Shown here one piece after another: positions 35,329-44,519 of a stretch of 64,000 nucleotides of DNA. The translations under genes were made by a program, and so were the position numbers. The notes under the pieces are model-generated. The model was given only the letters and a program-made list of their open reading frames with translations, had not been told where the DNA came from and ran no database searches. The number at the start of each line of letters is the position of its first letter. Positions within the stretch are counted from its first letter, which is position 1. This DNA is from Streptomyces sp. MMG1121 (GTDB lineage: Bacteria; Actinomycetota; Actinomycetes; Streptomycetales; Streptomycetaceae). The stretch spans positions 124,001 through 188,000 of the forward strand of contig NZ_LGDV01000238.1 in the NCBI RefSeq assembly GCF_001280015.1, in the 5' to 3' direction.

Positions 35329-35907
35329 ATGGCAATGGAACGTGAAGTCTCTGCGGAATTCGGTGCCCGTGATCCTGGGTCTTGGCCAAGCGAGCCGGGG
35401 ATCCCCGGCGACCTGCTGAGGGCGAAGACTCTGGCGTACGACCCGGCTGGGTTCACGTGCTCACAGCCTGTTCCCGAGATGGAGAGCGCCGAGTACGGGG
35501 CATGCGAGCTCACGTTGGACGGCCTGTCGGTCAGGTTCCGGGTGGCCAAGACCACCCCGACGAAGGTCGGCCAGTTCGTCACGGTGTGGAAGAGGTCCGC
35601 GACCGGGCCGATCCAGCCCTTCGATGCTGAAGATCCCGTCGATCTTTTCGTCATCAGCACCCGCGAGGGCGAACGATTCGGGCAGTTCGTGTTCCCACGA
35701 GACGTGCTCCGTGAACGGGACATCGTGGCAACGAACGGTTCCGGCGGGAAAAGAGCGTTCCGCGTCTATCCGCCATGGGTGGCGACCACCAACCGCCAAG
35801 CCCGCAGCACACAGACCTGGCAGGCGAAGCACTTCCTCCAGCTGCCCGAAGGTGAGCCCGTCGACATTCCCCGTGCCCACGCGCTCTATCACCCCCGCCG
35901 GCGCTGA
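35329..35907 (+). CDS. MepB family protein
   Basis: About 192 residues, the usual size. Family blocks are clear: ESAEYGACELTLDGLSVRFR, VAKTTPTKVGQFVTVWKRS, DPVDLFVISTREG, FGQFVFPRDVLRERDIV, GGKRAFRVYPPWV and the closing ARSTQTWQAKHF. MepB is encoded beside the MepA efflux pump in Staphylococcus, but its activity is not established; no MepA-like gene is nearby. Starts at 35329 or 35335 are both served by the AGGA at 35325. It is divergent from the carbonic anhydrase gene. Confidence 0.85.
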   Translation: MAMEREVSAEFGARDPGSWPSEPGIPGDLLRAKTLAYDPAGFTCSQPVPEMESAEYGACELTLDGLSVRFRVAKTTPTKVGQFVTVWKRSATGPIQPFDAEDPVDLFVISTREGERFGQFVFPRDVLRERDIVATNGSGGKRAFRVYPPWVATTNRQARSTQTWQAKHFLQLPEGEPVDIPRAHALYHPRRR

Positions 35908-35959
35908 TGAACGTCGCTCGACCACAAACAGGTGCCTCGCGTGAGCGATCGCGTGGACC

Positions 35960-36270
35960 CATGCCCTCATCCTGCTCACTCGCCTTCGACGGCACGTACC
36001 TCGACGAGGCCGAGATCGGCATCCTCGCCACACCGGGCTGCTCCTCCCCCACCGCTCGGCTCCTCACTGCGGCCATCGGCCTTCTGCCCCCCCGTTGCGG
36101 CTCCGGGACCTGCTGGGGAAGGCAGAGACGATCATCGACCTGGCCGTGCCCGTCGACCCCGGCCGCGATCACATCCGAGGGCCGCACCACGCCCCCGTGA
36201 CCGTCGTGGAGTACGGCGACTGCGAATGCCCCTACTGCGGACAGGCCGAACCCGTCGTGCGTGTGCGCCT
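35960..36270 (+). pseudogene. NhaA-thioredoxin fusion (Na+/H+ antiporter) remnant
   Basis: One frame reads [19 protein letters not shown], the last transmembrane region of an NhaA antiporter. A second frame gives [20 protein letters not shown] then [20 protein letters not shown] and [16 protein letters not shown], the junction to a thioredoxin-like domain with its CPYC active site, as in actinobacterial NhaA-Trx fusions. The 5' eleven helices and the Trx 3' end are gone, and a frameshift lies near 36093. It is a deletion relic. Confidence 0.7.
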
Positions 36271-36516
36271 ACGACCTCACCAGACTGACCACCGCCGTCC
36301 GCGCCGCCCGCACCACCGGACGACACACGAACGCGGCGCGCCCGACGCGATCCCCACGCCCCGGGCGCGCGTACGCAACCAAGGAGGCGGGCCCGACCAG
36401 AGGTGGCCGGTCGGCAGAACACAGGGAACGCGCGGGACGCAGGGTCAGCCGACTGGGCGGCTGCCGCGTGTCCGTCGGCACTCGCGCGATGCTTGCAGTA
36501 ATGCGCTGGCGCCCCA

Positions 36517-37359
36517 CTAGCCGAGCTTTCGCAGCACCTCGGTGATGTTGGCCCGGTATGTCCGCAGCGCCTGCAGGCCGGCGGCGTATCGGTCGGGATG
36601 CCGTGTGATGTCCGCGGCCTGGTTCTGGGCCCGTACATCATGCCAGAGCTCGGCCGTATGGTGGCGGCGCTTGCAAGTGACGTCCGCGACCGCGGTGGCC
36701 CGTTCCCGTTGCGTATGCCGGGTGTTGCCGTCGCTGTCCCGCTGCCAGGCCTCGTCCGCGTACGCCGCGACGGGGTCGGGATAGCGGGTGAATCCCTGTT
36801 CTGCCACACAGCGGGACCACACGTCCCAGGCCGCGCGAAGGCGCGGGTCACGCTTGACCGCCTTGTCGACCTCGACCTCCCGTCTGCTTGCGTAGAGCCA
36901 GTCCCGCGTGAGGTCGATGCCGCGCATCAACCGCCGGCTCGCGTCGGCGTTGCAGTCGGGCCAGTCCGCATACTCGGCGTTGGTCATGCGGCGGCCCTTC
37001 GGCCCGGCGGCCGGGTGCTTTGCCGGGTCCCAGCCATAGCCCCAGCGGCGGGCGGTGTCCGGATCGAGGGCGCCGTAGTCGGTGCTGACTGCGGTGGCGA
37101 CGATGGGGTCGCTGGGGTAGCGGGGGTCGAGCGGGAAGTCCGGGTGGCCGCGGTCCGCCATGCACTGCCGGATCAGCAACGCCGATGCCGAGTGGGATCG
37201 GCGGTAGTCCTGCGGCGTGTAATCGTACCGGTCGGCCGGCAAGGGGCCGAGGTCCGGCGCTGTGCGAACGACCTGTGGGCGTTCTGGGCCTGAGGCACAG
37301 ACCGCCGCCAGCATTGCCACCGCCGCCGTGGCGCCCAGCCGCCACCCCCGCCTCACCAT
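36517..37359 (-). CDS. Hypothetical exported protein
   Basis: About 280 residues with a short signal ([19 protein letters not shown]); the Cys could be a weak lipobox, otherwise it is a signal peptide. The mature part is rich in charged residues, Trp and Tyr, with several regularly spaced Cys ([33 protein letters not shown]), which suggests disulfides. I recognise no domain; similar hypothetical proteins exist in Streptomyces. The gene stands alone. Confidence 0.6.
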   Translation of the reverse strand: MVRRGWRLGATAAVAMLAAVCASGPERPQVVRTAPDLGPLPADRYDYTPQDYRRSHSASALLIRQCMADRGHPDFPLDPRYPSDPIVATAVSTDYGALDPDTARRWGYGWDPAKHPAAGPKGRRMTNAEYADWPDCNADASRRLMRGIDLTRDWLYASRREVEVDKAVKRDPRLRAAWDVWSRCVAEQGFTRYPDPVAAYADEAWQRDSDGNTRHTQRERATAVADVTCKRRHHTAELWHDVRAQNQAADITRHPDRYAAGLQALRTYRANITEVLRKLG

Positions 37360-37508
37360 GGCCAGGAATGTTAGCGGGTGGCATGTACGCGGTCAGCCGT
37401 GGGCCCCGGCGACTCATCCACACATGCCGAGCATGCCAAGAGACAGAAGGGGCACCGCCGAACTGCCTCGGAGGGTGCCCCCGTGCGGACCGCGCCTGAT
37501 GCCGACGG

Positions 37509-37781
37509 ATGGCTGACTTGCCTACCCGACCCCGCCCCGACGGCGACGCGCGAGCCGCATACGGCATGCCGCTGCAGGAACTGGAGAAGGTCCAGGCCGT
37601 CGTCACCGACTCCGCCGACCAGGTGCTTGGCCGTCTGGAACGGTACGTCGCCGACGGCGCTCGGCACATCGTCACCCGCCGCGGCGCCTTGGACCTGCGC
37701 TCCCATCACGACCAGCTCGACCAGCTCGACCAGCTCGACCAGCTCGCAGACCTGATCGTCACCTGCCGGCGCGAAGGGTGA
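37509..37781 (+). pseudogene. LLM-class flavin oxidoreductase C-terminal fragment
   Basis: From about 37575 the frame reads EKVQAVVTDSADQVLGRLER, YVADGARHIVTRRGALDLRS and ends LADLIVTC, matching the last 60 residues of luciferase-like monooxygenases (VxRLAxYVxAGARHIVxRxxALDL). The barrel upstream is absent. A run of four tandem gaccagctc units (37710-37745) lengthens the final helix to DQLDQLDQLDQL. Confidence 0.6.
37710..37745 (+). repeat. Four tandem copies of a 9-base unit
   Basis: GACCAGCTC repeats four times exactly, in frame, encoding (DQL) repeats inside the LLM-type fragment. Family members normally have one or two such units, so this looks like slippage expansion in a gene no longer under selection. 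Confidence 0.7.
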
Positions 37782-37807
37782 GCAACTCCGCTCAGACCCA
37801 CTGCCGC

Positions 37808-39421
37808 CTACGGCCCTGGCGTCGCGCCGACCCGGCTGAGCGCCGCGCAGTGGCTGAAGCCGACCTTCGGTGTGGCGTGGTGCGCGTCCCCCAGCGCCGG
37901 CGTGCCCACCGGCGGGTCGTTGCCGATGTACGGGTCGTCCAGGGCGACGGCGGACCAGGCGCGCCCGTGCAGTTCGCGGGCGCCGCCGATGCCCGGCGTC
38001 GTGGGGACGCGGCGGTCGACCGTGACGCCTTCGGCGCGCAGCCGTTTGAACAGCGGGTGGTCGGATGTGCCCGCGTCCGGCGGCACCCGTCCGCTGGAGT
38101 GGATCAGCCGCAGTTCCCGGGGCCCGCCCGGGTGGTACCAACCGTTCAGCAGGTTCAGGTAGTTGGGCCAGCCGCCGGTCGCCGGGTGGAAGCCGTCGAG
38201 GTCCCAGATCTCCTGCCACGCGGCGGCGAACGCGTCCCGCGACGCCGCGTCGGGGCAGCCCCACTGGCCACGGTCGAAGCCGGTGAGCGGACCGCCGCCG
38301 AGTACCTGTTTGACCGGTGCGATGCCGGTGCTGAAACCGCTGACGACGATCCGGCCGGGGCTTGGCGGCAGGCCGAAGCCGTCGGCCCACACCCCCGCAC
38401 CCGGCGCCCTCAATGATGCGCCGGCCAGCCAGTGCACGCGGTCGATGCCGCCGACCGTGGTCAGCCCGGCTGTGCTGGTACGGCACTCGCGGTGCAGGAA
38501 GTGCAGCACCTCCCGGCACAGCCGGAACAGGCCGTCCGCGCAGGCGAACGGGCCCCAGTCGCCCTTCCTGCACAGCGGCATGACGACGATGGCCTGCCGC
38601 CGCCGGGCGATGAGGTTGTAGGCGAAGGCGTAGTCGGCGGTCAGGTAGCGGGTGCCGATCATGACGAAGGCCTGGTCGGCACCGGGCACGCCCTTGCTCA
38701 CGCCGAACGGGTAGGGCGGGGTCCAGCCCAGGGTGTGCGGGGAGAAGAAGACGATGAGGTCGAGTGTGTCGGGCGGGGCGGTCAGGTTGAGGTTGGGGGA
38801 CCACACGGCGGCCGCGTACGTCGGGTCCTTCGGCGCTGCCGTGTCGCCGGGACAGGTGACGAAGAAGAACCGGCCGAGTGCGGCGATGTCGGCCGGCGGT
38901 GTGGCGGGTGTGCTGTTGAAGCGGCGCCAGCCGGTCGTGCCGTGGGCGGGCGGACGTTCGGGCAGCAGCACCGGCTGGGCCAGCTCGACCGGCAGCGGGG
39001 CGTTCCACTGCTGCCGGTACGCCAGCCGGGAAGGGTCGCTGGGCAGCTTCATCAGCAGGGCCCCGTGCGGGTCGCCGCCGGCGAGGGCCATGGCGGCCAA
39101 CTGCTCCTCCGTGAGCAGCACGGTCGGGGCGCCGGCCCAGCGACCGAGCCGGACCGTCAGCCGCAGGGTGGCACCCGCCGTCTGGCGCCGCAGCAGTGCG
39201 TTGTTCCAGCGTCCCCGGGCCAGGCCGCCGTCACGGAACTCCGCGCGCTCGGTGACGTAGAACGGCTGGGAGACGGTGATCGTCCGCCCGGCTGCCGGGT
39301 CGAGGTCGAACGCGGCCGTCCCGTCGGTGCCGGTCAGGGCGCTCGCCGCGTCGAGGACGACCGTGGCGCCCGGCACGGGCAGACCGTTGACGTCCTCGAC
39401 GGCCACCGCCACCGGGCTCAC
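37808..39421 (-). CDS. Unknown 537-aa protein, Ig-like N-domain plus hydrolase-like part
   Basis: This follows the 888-aa gene with a 4-base GTGA overlap, so the two are translationally coupled. Residues 1-60 (VAVAVEDVNGLPVPGATVVL ... FDLDPAAGRTITVSQPFYV) look like a carboxypeptidase-regulatory-like beta sandwich. The rest contains LDLIVFFSPHTLGWTPPYPF, QAIVVMPLCRKGDWGPF, VHWLAGASL and GRIVVSGFSTGIAP, where GFSTG fits a GxSxG nucleophile elbow of an alpha/beta hydrolase. No signal peptide is seen. I know no named family. The N-terminal open frame extends to 39496 but overlaps the partner. Confidence 0.65.
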   Translation of the reverse strand: MSPVAVAVEDVNGLPVPGATVVLDAASALTGTDGTAAFDLDPAAGRTITVSQPFYVTERAEFRDGGLARGRWNNALLRRQTAGATLRLTVRLGRWAGAPTVLLTEEQLAAMALAGGDPHGALLMKLPSDPSRLAYRQQWNAPLPVELAQPVLLPERPPAHGTTGWRRFNSTPATPPADIAALGRFFFVTCPGDTAAPKDPTYAAAVWSPNLNLTAPPDTLDLIVFFSPHTLGWTPPYPFGVSKGVPGADQAFVMIGTRYLTADYAFAYNLIARRRQAIVVMPLCRKGDWGPFACADGLFRLCREVLHFLHRECRTSTAGLTTVGGIDRVHWLAGASLRAPGAGVWADGFGLPPSPGRIVVSGFSTGIAPVKQVLGGGPLTGFDRGQWGCPDAASRDAFAAAWQEIWDLDGFHPATGGWPNYLNLLNGWYHPGGPRELRLIHSSGRVPPDAGTSDHPLFKRLRAEGVTVDRRVPTTPGIGGARELHGRAWSAVALDDPYIGNDPPVGTPALGDAHHATPKVGFSHCAALSRVGATPGP

Positions 39422-42084
39422 AGCTGCTGCCCGGTGCGCGGGTCGTAGGCGACCTCGACCGCGACGACCTGGTCCGTCGGCAGCACCTCCGTCCACTGGT
39501 CGAAGATCTTGTACGGGTCAGCGGGTCGGAACCCGCCGTCCAGTGGGTCGAAGCCGGTCTCGAAGACCTGCTCGGCGGCGCGCGTGCCGGCGTTGTCGGT
39601 GTTGGTCGCGGCCAGCCGGGTGGCCAGCACGTCCAGCACCTGTCGGAAGGTCATGCCCTGCCACTCCGGCGGGTCACCCGGCTGCAGCGGGTAGGTGACG
39701 TCGAGTTGGTCCTCGCCCTCCACGCCCGCGGTCTTCAGCCACGCCAGGGCGGCCCTTTCCTGCCCGGGTCGCACCGGCAGCACGGCTTTGGCCCACGACG
39801 CGTTGAGGAACTCGTTGCGGCGGGCGTCCCCGTCGATCTGGATCAGCCAGCCCAGCGAGCTGCCCCTCGGCGCGGGCTGGCTCTCCTCGGTGATCAGGTA
39901 GTCGCTGCGGTAGCTGGGGGCGGGCGCCTCCTGCCGGGCCGCCGCGTTCTGCGCGTCCGTACGTGTGTACCAGCCGGCCACCGTCTGCCCGGACAGGTCG
40001 GCGGCCTTTCCTCCGGACGCCCACGGCGGGTCGGGGACCGGGTAGCGGCCCAGCGTTCCGGCGTCGGCGGACGACAGTGGGACCTTGGCCTTCCAGAAGT
40101 CCGGGGCGACGAAGTACAGCATCTCGTCCACGTCGAAGATCTGCCGCAGTAGCTCGGAGCCCAGATGCGCGTCTGCGAAGTACTCCAACTGGCGGATGAG
40201 CGAACCGTAGACGGTCGAGCGCTCCTCCGCCCGCAGGTCGTCCGCCGGACGCGGCCGGGCCGCGCTGACCAGTTTCAGCCTGTCGCGCACCGCGTTGGCG
40301 TACGCCTCCCGCTGCACCTGGGCCACCTGCGCGTCGTACGCCGCCTGCGCGGCCGCGTTGGCCTTGTCGATCGCGGCCTTCGCGTCGGCCGTCGGCTCGT
40401 AGACGATCACCGCGTCGAACGGCATGAACTTGCTGCCGCCCCAGTTGGCGTAGGTGAGGCGGATGGTGAAGCTGTTCGTGGCCGGGTTCGGGTTGGGCAG
40501 GAGGTCGGGCGCGTCCAGGTTGTAGCGCACCTGCGCGCCGTGGAAGTCGAGTGCCCCGAACCGGCTGAGCTCGAAGCCTTGCGGCGGCGGAGGCAGCGGG
40601 TAGTCGAACCTGAACTGGACGATGTCGTTGGTGCCGACGTCCGGTTTGAAGATGCCGTGGTCGATGTTCTCCGGCTCGGTCTGATAGGTGTCCGACGCGT
40701 CGTGGTCGGCGCCCTGGTACAGCACGAAAGGCACGGACAGGTGGTAGGTGACCTGCTGCGCGGGCGGGTAGGAGGTGATGTCCGGCTTCTTGATCGAGGA
40801 GAGGTCGGGGGCGGGAACCACATGTACCAGTTCGCCGGTGCCCAGATCGTGTCCCGGGTCCTCCAGGTACACCTGCCAGCTCAGCCGCGAGCCGATGTGC
40901 TGGACCTGGACGCCGACCTTGCGCATCTTGCGCCGCAGTTCGTAGTTGACCAGCTTGTCGGTGGTGTTCTGGAGGACGTAGCGCCGGCTGGTGGTGTCGG
41001 TGTTCTCGGTGACGGTGCGGAACGTCGTCTTGTAGTTGCGCTTGATCTCGCTGGTGACCTTGGTGCTCTGCGTGCGGGTGTGCTTGTGCGTCTCCTCGGA
41101 CGAGCGCTTGATCGTGGTGTCCAGGTTGAACGACGCGCTCGCGTTGGCGTGGTAGACGACCGTGCTGACGCCGCCGCTGGCGGTCACACCGAGCTTGGTG
41201 TCGTTGGAGTTGTCCTCTTTGACGGCGTCGGCGACGTCATCCTGCTCGGTCAGGCTCTCCTCGACCTTGCGGTCCGTCTGCTCCGACTGCTCGGCGGTGC
41301 GCTCCACCAGAGTGCGACGGGTGCTGACCTCGATGACCTCGACGGTGCCGCCTGGGCTGATCCACAGATGCCCGGCCGGCGGGCCGAGGAAGTTGTCGAA
41401 CTCGAAGAAATACTCGCGGAACAGGTTGACCAGACCGATCGGGGACAGCACGCCCTGGACCGGGGCGGCCAGCTCGTCCGGGACGTCGACGAACGCCGGA
41501 TCCACTGCGGCGCGCGCGGAGGCCTGCTGGCCGAACCAGCCGGCGAGCGGCTGGTAGACGCCGAACAACTCACTGGCGTACGGCAGTTGGCCCGCGAAGT
41601 CCGCTGCCGGACGGCCGTTGAAGACCGGCGGGACAGAGGCACGGACGGGGGCCGGCATGACGTTGAGCGTGGTCGGCAGGCCGCCGGGCGTGGTGGCGAA
41701 CGGCAGGAGTGTCCATGCGCCGGCCGGGCGGCGGGCGGCAAGCTGGAGCTCGCTTCGGGACTCCCCCGGCGGGGCGACGAACGAGATGGTCTGGGCTCCG
41801 GGGGCGATGACGGTGCGCCCGACGTAGACACGACCGGAATCAGGGTGCTGCTGCACGAAGGTGCCGTTCAGCGCGGGGACGAGCGGGTAGCCGGACGGAT
41901 CCTGGATGTCCGTGTCGTCCGGCAGGCCGAGGGCGACCTGCTGCCCGGACGTCAGGTCGTCCGGGCTGCTCGGATCGAGGCGGTAGGACCAGAGCTGGAA
42001 CGCCGGGCCGCCGGCGGGCAGTTGAGTCCGGCCCGTGAACGTGACGACGACGGTCACCATACCCCCCATGGTGTGTAATGCCAC
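39418..42084 (-). CDS. Unknown 888-aa protein, partner of the 537-aa gene
   Basis: A large protein with no signal peptide. The N-terminus (VTVVVTFTGRTQLPAGGPAF) is beta-rich. Residues about 255-375 are unusual: highly charged, Thr/Ser/Glu/Lys-rich (RTAEQSEQTDRKVEESLTEQ ... KRSSEETHKHTRTQSTKVTS), followed by SRRYVLQNTTDKLVNYELRR. The C-terminal 350 residues include a helical Ala/Lys stretch (AKAAIDKANAAAQAAYDAQV) and a Trp-rich segment ending DPRTGQQL. I do not recognise the family; length and order recall surface, toxin-like or phage-structural proteins but this is speculation. Start may be GTG 42084, ATG 42069 or ATG 42060. Confidence 0.65.
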   Translation of the reverse strand: MALHTMGGMVTVVVTFTGRTQLPAGGPAFQLWSYRLDPSSPDDLTSGQQVALGLPDDTDIQDPSGYPLVPALNGTFVQQHPDSGRVYVGRTVIAPGAQTISFVAPPGESRSELQLAARRPAGAWTLLPFATTPGGLPTTLNVMPAPVRASVPPVFNGRPAADFAGQLPYASELFGVYQPLAGWFGQQASARAAVDPAFVDVPDELAAPVQGVLSPIGLVNLFREYFFEFDNFLGPPAGHLWISPGGTVEVIEVSTRRTLVERTAEQSEQTDRKVEESLTEQDDVADAVKEDNSNDTKLGVTASGGVSTVVYHANASASFNLDTTIKRSSEETHKHTRTQSTKVTSEIKRNYKTTFRTVTENTDTTSRRYVLQNTTDKLVNYELRRKMRKVGVQVQHIGSRLSWQVYLEDPGHDLGTGELVHVVPAPDLSSIKKPDITSYPPAQQVTYHLSVPFVLYQGADHDASDTYQTEPENIDHGIFKPDVGTNDIVQFRFDYPLPPPPQGFELSRFGALDFHGAQVRYNLDAPDLLPNPNPATNSFTIRLTYANWGGSKFMPFDAVIVYEPTADAKAAIDKANAAAQAAYDAQVAQVQREAYANAVRDRLKLVSAARPRPADDLRAEERSTVYGSLIRQLEYFADAHLGSELLRQIFDVDEMLYFVAPDFWKAKVPLSSADAGTLGRYPVPDPPWASGGKAADLSGQTVAGWYTRTDAQNAAARQEAPAPSYRSDYLITEESQPAPRGSSLGWLIQIDGDARRNEFLNASWAKAVLPVRPGQERAALAWLKTAGVEGEDQLDVTYPLQPGDPPEWQGMTFRQVLDVLATRLAATNTDNAGTRAAEQVFETGFDPLDGGFRPADPYKIFDQWTEVLPTDQVVAVEVAYDPRTGQQL

Positions 42085-42397
42085 TTCTTGTCATGGACAC
42101 TAGGGCTTCTCATTACCAATCGTGACTGATCAGGCGAATTTTCACTGGATCTGATGAATCACCGGATACGAGATGGACACGCGGTGCGCTGTACGAGGGC
42201 AGGGCGGGCCGACCGCCCTCGGTTTCACCCTGGCCGCATCTGCGACGGCGGCCGGACTCGTCCGACGGCCAAAGGGCGCCACGGCTCCCGTGAGCGGTGG
42301 GACTCTCGCGGTGTGCGGCCGCGCCGCAAGGGACCGCTGCGGCACTCCCGGGCACATTCCGGCAGGCGCGCACCGCCGCTGAAGGTCACCGGGTCGG
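42085..42397. other. Intergenic between P450 and the two-gene unknown module
   Basis: The gap separates two minus-strand transcription units. I see no coding sequence; it probably contains the promoter of the 888-aa gene. No clear operator symmetry was found. Confidence 0.4.
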
Positions 42398-43756
42398 TCA
42401 GCGGCGTGCGGTCACGCGCAGCCGGGCCGGGTGAGGTCTGGGGACCAGGCCGGCGGTGGGCCGCGGCACCTGGTCGGTGACGGGAGTCAGGGTCCAGTGC
42501 GCGGCGATGGAGGCAACGGTGAGGGTGGCCTGGGTGAGGGCGAAATGGTCCCCGATGCACCGGTGGGGGCCCGCGCCGAAGGGGAGGTAGGTCCGGCGGT
42601 CCGGGGTGGTGTCCTGCCAGCGGTCGGGATCGAAGCGGTCGGGGTGGGGGTAGAGGCCGGGATGGTGGTGGATCAGGTATGGACTCCAGGCGATCGTCGT
42701 GCCCGGCGCGAAGTGGTGGCCGCCCAGTTCGGTGGCGTGCATGACCACCCGGTTCGCCATGGTGAGGGGCGGGTGGAGGCGGAGGGTCTCGGCGACGACG
42801 CGGGCGGCCGTCGTGAGCGCGGGGACGAGGGCCATCGTGGGCGCTCGCTCGCCCAGGAGCGTGTCCGCCTCGGTGCCGAGGCGGGTCGCGACGTCCGGGC
42901 TGGCGGCCGTGCTGACCAGTGCCCAGGCGAGGGTGTTCGCAGTGCTCTCGATGCCGGCGGCGAAGAAGGTGAGTGCCTGGTCGACCACCTCGTGCTCGTC
43001 GAGAACGCTGCCGGCGCCGGGGGTATCGGTGTCGACGGCGGTCAGGAGGCTGTCCAGGAGGTCGTTGCTGCGCTTCCCATCCGCACGGCGGGAGGCGGCA
43101 GTTGAGGCCAGGGCGTGTCGCAGCCGCTGGTGTGCCAGGCCGAAGCGCCTGTTGAACGGGATGGGCAGCGCGTTCAGCGGCCGGGGGCACAGCATCCTGC
43201 GCAACGCTCCGGTGCTGATGGTCTCCAGGTCGCCGACGAGAACAGCCCTCGTCTCAGAAGGCGGAGCAGTACTGCCCAACAGCGTCTCGACCGCCGTCTG
43301 TGTCGTCAGTTGCCTCATCTCGGAGTTGGCGTCGATGACCTGTCCGTCGTGCCAGGAGTGGGTGAGGCGCTGGGCAGCGGCGCTGAACACGGGCGCGTAG
43401 TCGGCGAGTCGCCGCGGATGGAAGGAGGGCTGGCACAGCCGACGCTGGCGATGGTGCGCCGAGGCCGGGCACGTGAGCAGGCCGTTGCCGAAGATCTCGC
43501 GCCCCAGATCGATCAGTGGTCCGCCCCTGTCGAATGTGTGGGCGTCGAGCAGCACCTGCCGGGTCAGATCCGGCTCGCACACCATGACCACGGGCAGCGT
43601 CCCCAGACGGAAGCGGACCAGGGGCCCGACCGCGGCAAGGGCCAGGACGAAGCGGAGCGGGTCCCGCGCAAGGGCGAGAGCATGCCCCACCAGTGGCAAC
43701 GACCCGGGAGCCGAAGGGATCACCTCAGTGCTGGACACCGGCCACTCCCTGGTCAT
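42398..43756 (-). CDS. Cytochrome P450
   Basis: About 452 residues. Signature elements are complete: I-helix AGIESTANTLAW, K-helix ETLRLHPP, the PERF-like PDRFDPDRW, and the haem loop FGAGPHRCIGDHFA with the thiolate Cys. The N-terminal LPLVGHALALARDPLRFV resembles the pentalenene oxygenase/CYP183-like group of terpene-acting bacterial P450s. The acid-alcohol Thr position reads EST. No redoxin gene is adjacent, so electrons come from elsewhere. The start may be ATG 43756 or GTG 43738, which has the better ribosome site (CAGGGAG). Tandem 20-base repeats lie just upstream. Confidence 0.88.
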   Translation of the reverse strand: MTREWPVSSTEVIPSAPGSLPLVGHALALARDPLRFVLALAAVGPLVRFRLGTLPVVMVCEPDLTRQVLLDAHTFDRGGPLIDLGREIFGNGLLTCPASAHHRQRRLCQPSFHPRRLADYAPVFSAAAQRLTHSWHDGQVIDANSEMRQLTTQTAVETLLGSTAPPSETRAVLVGDLETISTGALRRMLCPRPLNALPIPFNRRFGLAHQRLRHALASTAASRRADGKRSNDLLDSLLTAVDTDTPGAGSVLDEHEVVDQALTFFAAGIESTANTLAWALVSTAASPDVATRLGTEADTLLGERAPTMALVPALTTAARVVAETLRLHPPLTMANRVVMHATELGGHHFAPGTTIAWSPYLIHHHPGLYPHPDRFDPDRWQDTTPDRRTYLPFGAGPHRCIGDHFALTQATLTVASIAAHWTLTPVTDQVPRPTAGLVPRPHPARLRVTARR

Positions 43757-43802
43757 GCGTCCGGGACGGACGCGACCGTCTGCTGACGGCTGCCCGAACC
43801 CC

Positions 43803-43842
43803 TACTCCAGAGTAATGACGATTGCTCCAGAGTAATGTCGAT
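43803..43842. promoter_or_regulatory. Tandem repeats with palindromic core upstream of the P450 gene
   Basis: Two copies of CTCCAGAGTAATGnCGAT start at 43805 and 43825, exactly 20 bases apart (about two helical turns). The first copy sits inside the palindrome TACTC-CA-GAGTA (43803-43814). The position 45-85 bases before the P450 start suggests a regulator-binding site. Base identity is 17 of 18 between copies. Confidence 0.5.
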
Positions 43843-43871
43843 GCGACGGGCCCGCACTCCGGCGCCGTCGA

Positions 43872-43925
43872 GGGGTCTGACCGAGATGCGCGTCAAAGGG
43901 GCAACGGGATGGTCTTGAAGCCCTG
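43872..43925 (+). repeat. Left terminal inverted repeat of the Tn3-type element
   Basis: It starts GGGGTCTGACCGAGAT and contains the block GCGTCAAAGGGGCAA. The outer tip GGGG is typical of Tn3-family ends. Matches the complement of 48191-48244 at 47 of 54 positions. Confidence 0.8.
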
Positions 43926-43937
43926 ATCCGCTCGGAT

Positions 43938-44266
43938 TCACGTGCGGCGGCGTGCAGCGGGGTCGCGTTCGGCGACGTGCCGGGCGACCGAGTAGACGCC
44001 GGGGCGGGCGCACCGCTCAAGGGAGCGGACGGAGGCTGGCGGGAGCGGGCCAGCAGCATCGGGGGCGAGGTCCCGTCCTCGGCGTCGTGCGTCAGGGCAC
44101 TGTGCCGAAGCCGGTGCGGGGTCCAGCCGTCCAGGTCCTCGATGTCCTCGATGTCCTCGGGCGAGGCTAGCGGGTTGGTCAGGAGCCGCGTGTTCTCCTC
44201 GAAGATCTCCTCAGCCCGGCAGCCGAGGCCATGCCTCTGTGGTTCGTTCCGGCATGGTCGAGGCAA
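43938..44266 (-). pseudogene. Tyrosine recombinase (phage-type integrase) C-terminal remnant
   Basis: The minus strand reads EEIFEENTRLLTNPLASPED then LDGWTPHRLRHSALTHDAED and GTSPPMLLARSR. After a one-base frame change it continues SVRSLERCARPGVYSVARHV to a stop at 43938. HRLRHSALTH holds the conserved His/Arg catalytic box. The segment that usually carries the nucleophile as LERYARPG reads LERCARPG, although another Tyr follows in GVYSVA. There is also a short in-place duplication (EDIEDIED). With the N-terminal half absent and a frameshift it is non-functional. Confidence 0.65.
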
Positions 44267-44453
44267 GGCCGCGCATGCTGCCGGCCAAGTCGTGGTCCAC
44301 CTGTTTCTCCCGTCTCACGCCGAAGGCGCCCGGGGCGCTGAGGAAGACTTCGCCGCGACGCGAACCGGCAGCCGCGGGCGGCAGAGCCGAACCAGGCCGG
44401 ATCAGCGCACGTCCTCACACATGCCCGGTGCTCCGTCGCCGGGATCGAGCAAT

Positions 44454-44482
44454 CTGAGCGTCAATTCTCTGAGCGTCAATTC
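44454..44482 (+). repeat. Tandem 15-base direct repeat before the DUF1330 gene
   Basis: CTGAGCGTCAATTC occurs at 44454-44467 and again at 44469-44482, period 15. It lies 38 bases upstream of the DUF1330 start codon, so it could be promoter-associated or a small slippage duplication. Confidence 0.55.
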
Positions 44483-44519
44483 GAAGTCGGACATGTCCGG
44501 CCGAACACAGGAGGATTCC

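Noticed and set aside
40165..42078. 637-codon open frame antisense to the 888-aa gene
   Set aside because: Its composition (Gly/Arg/Val-rich) and lack of motifs mark it as an antisense shadow; the minus frame has better codon bias and translational coupling.
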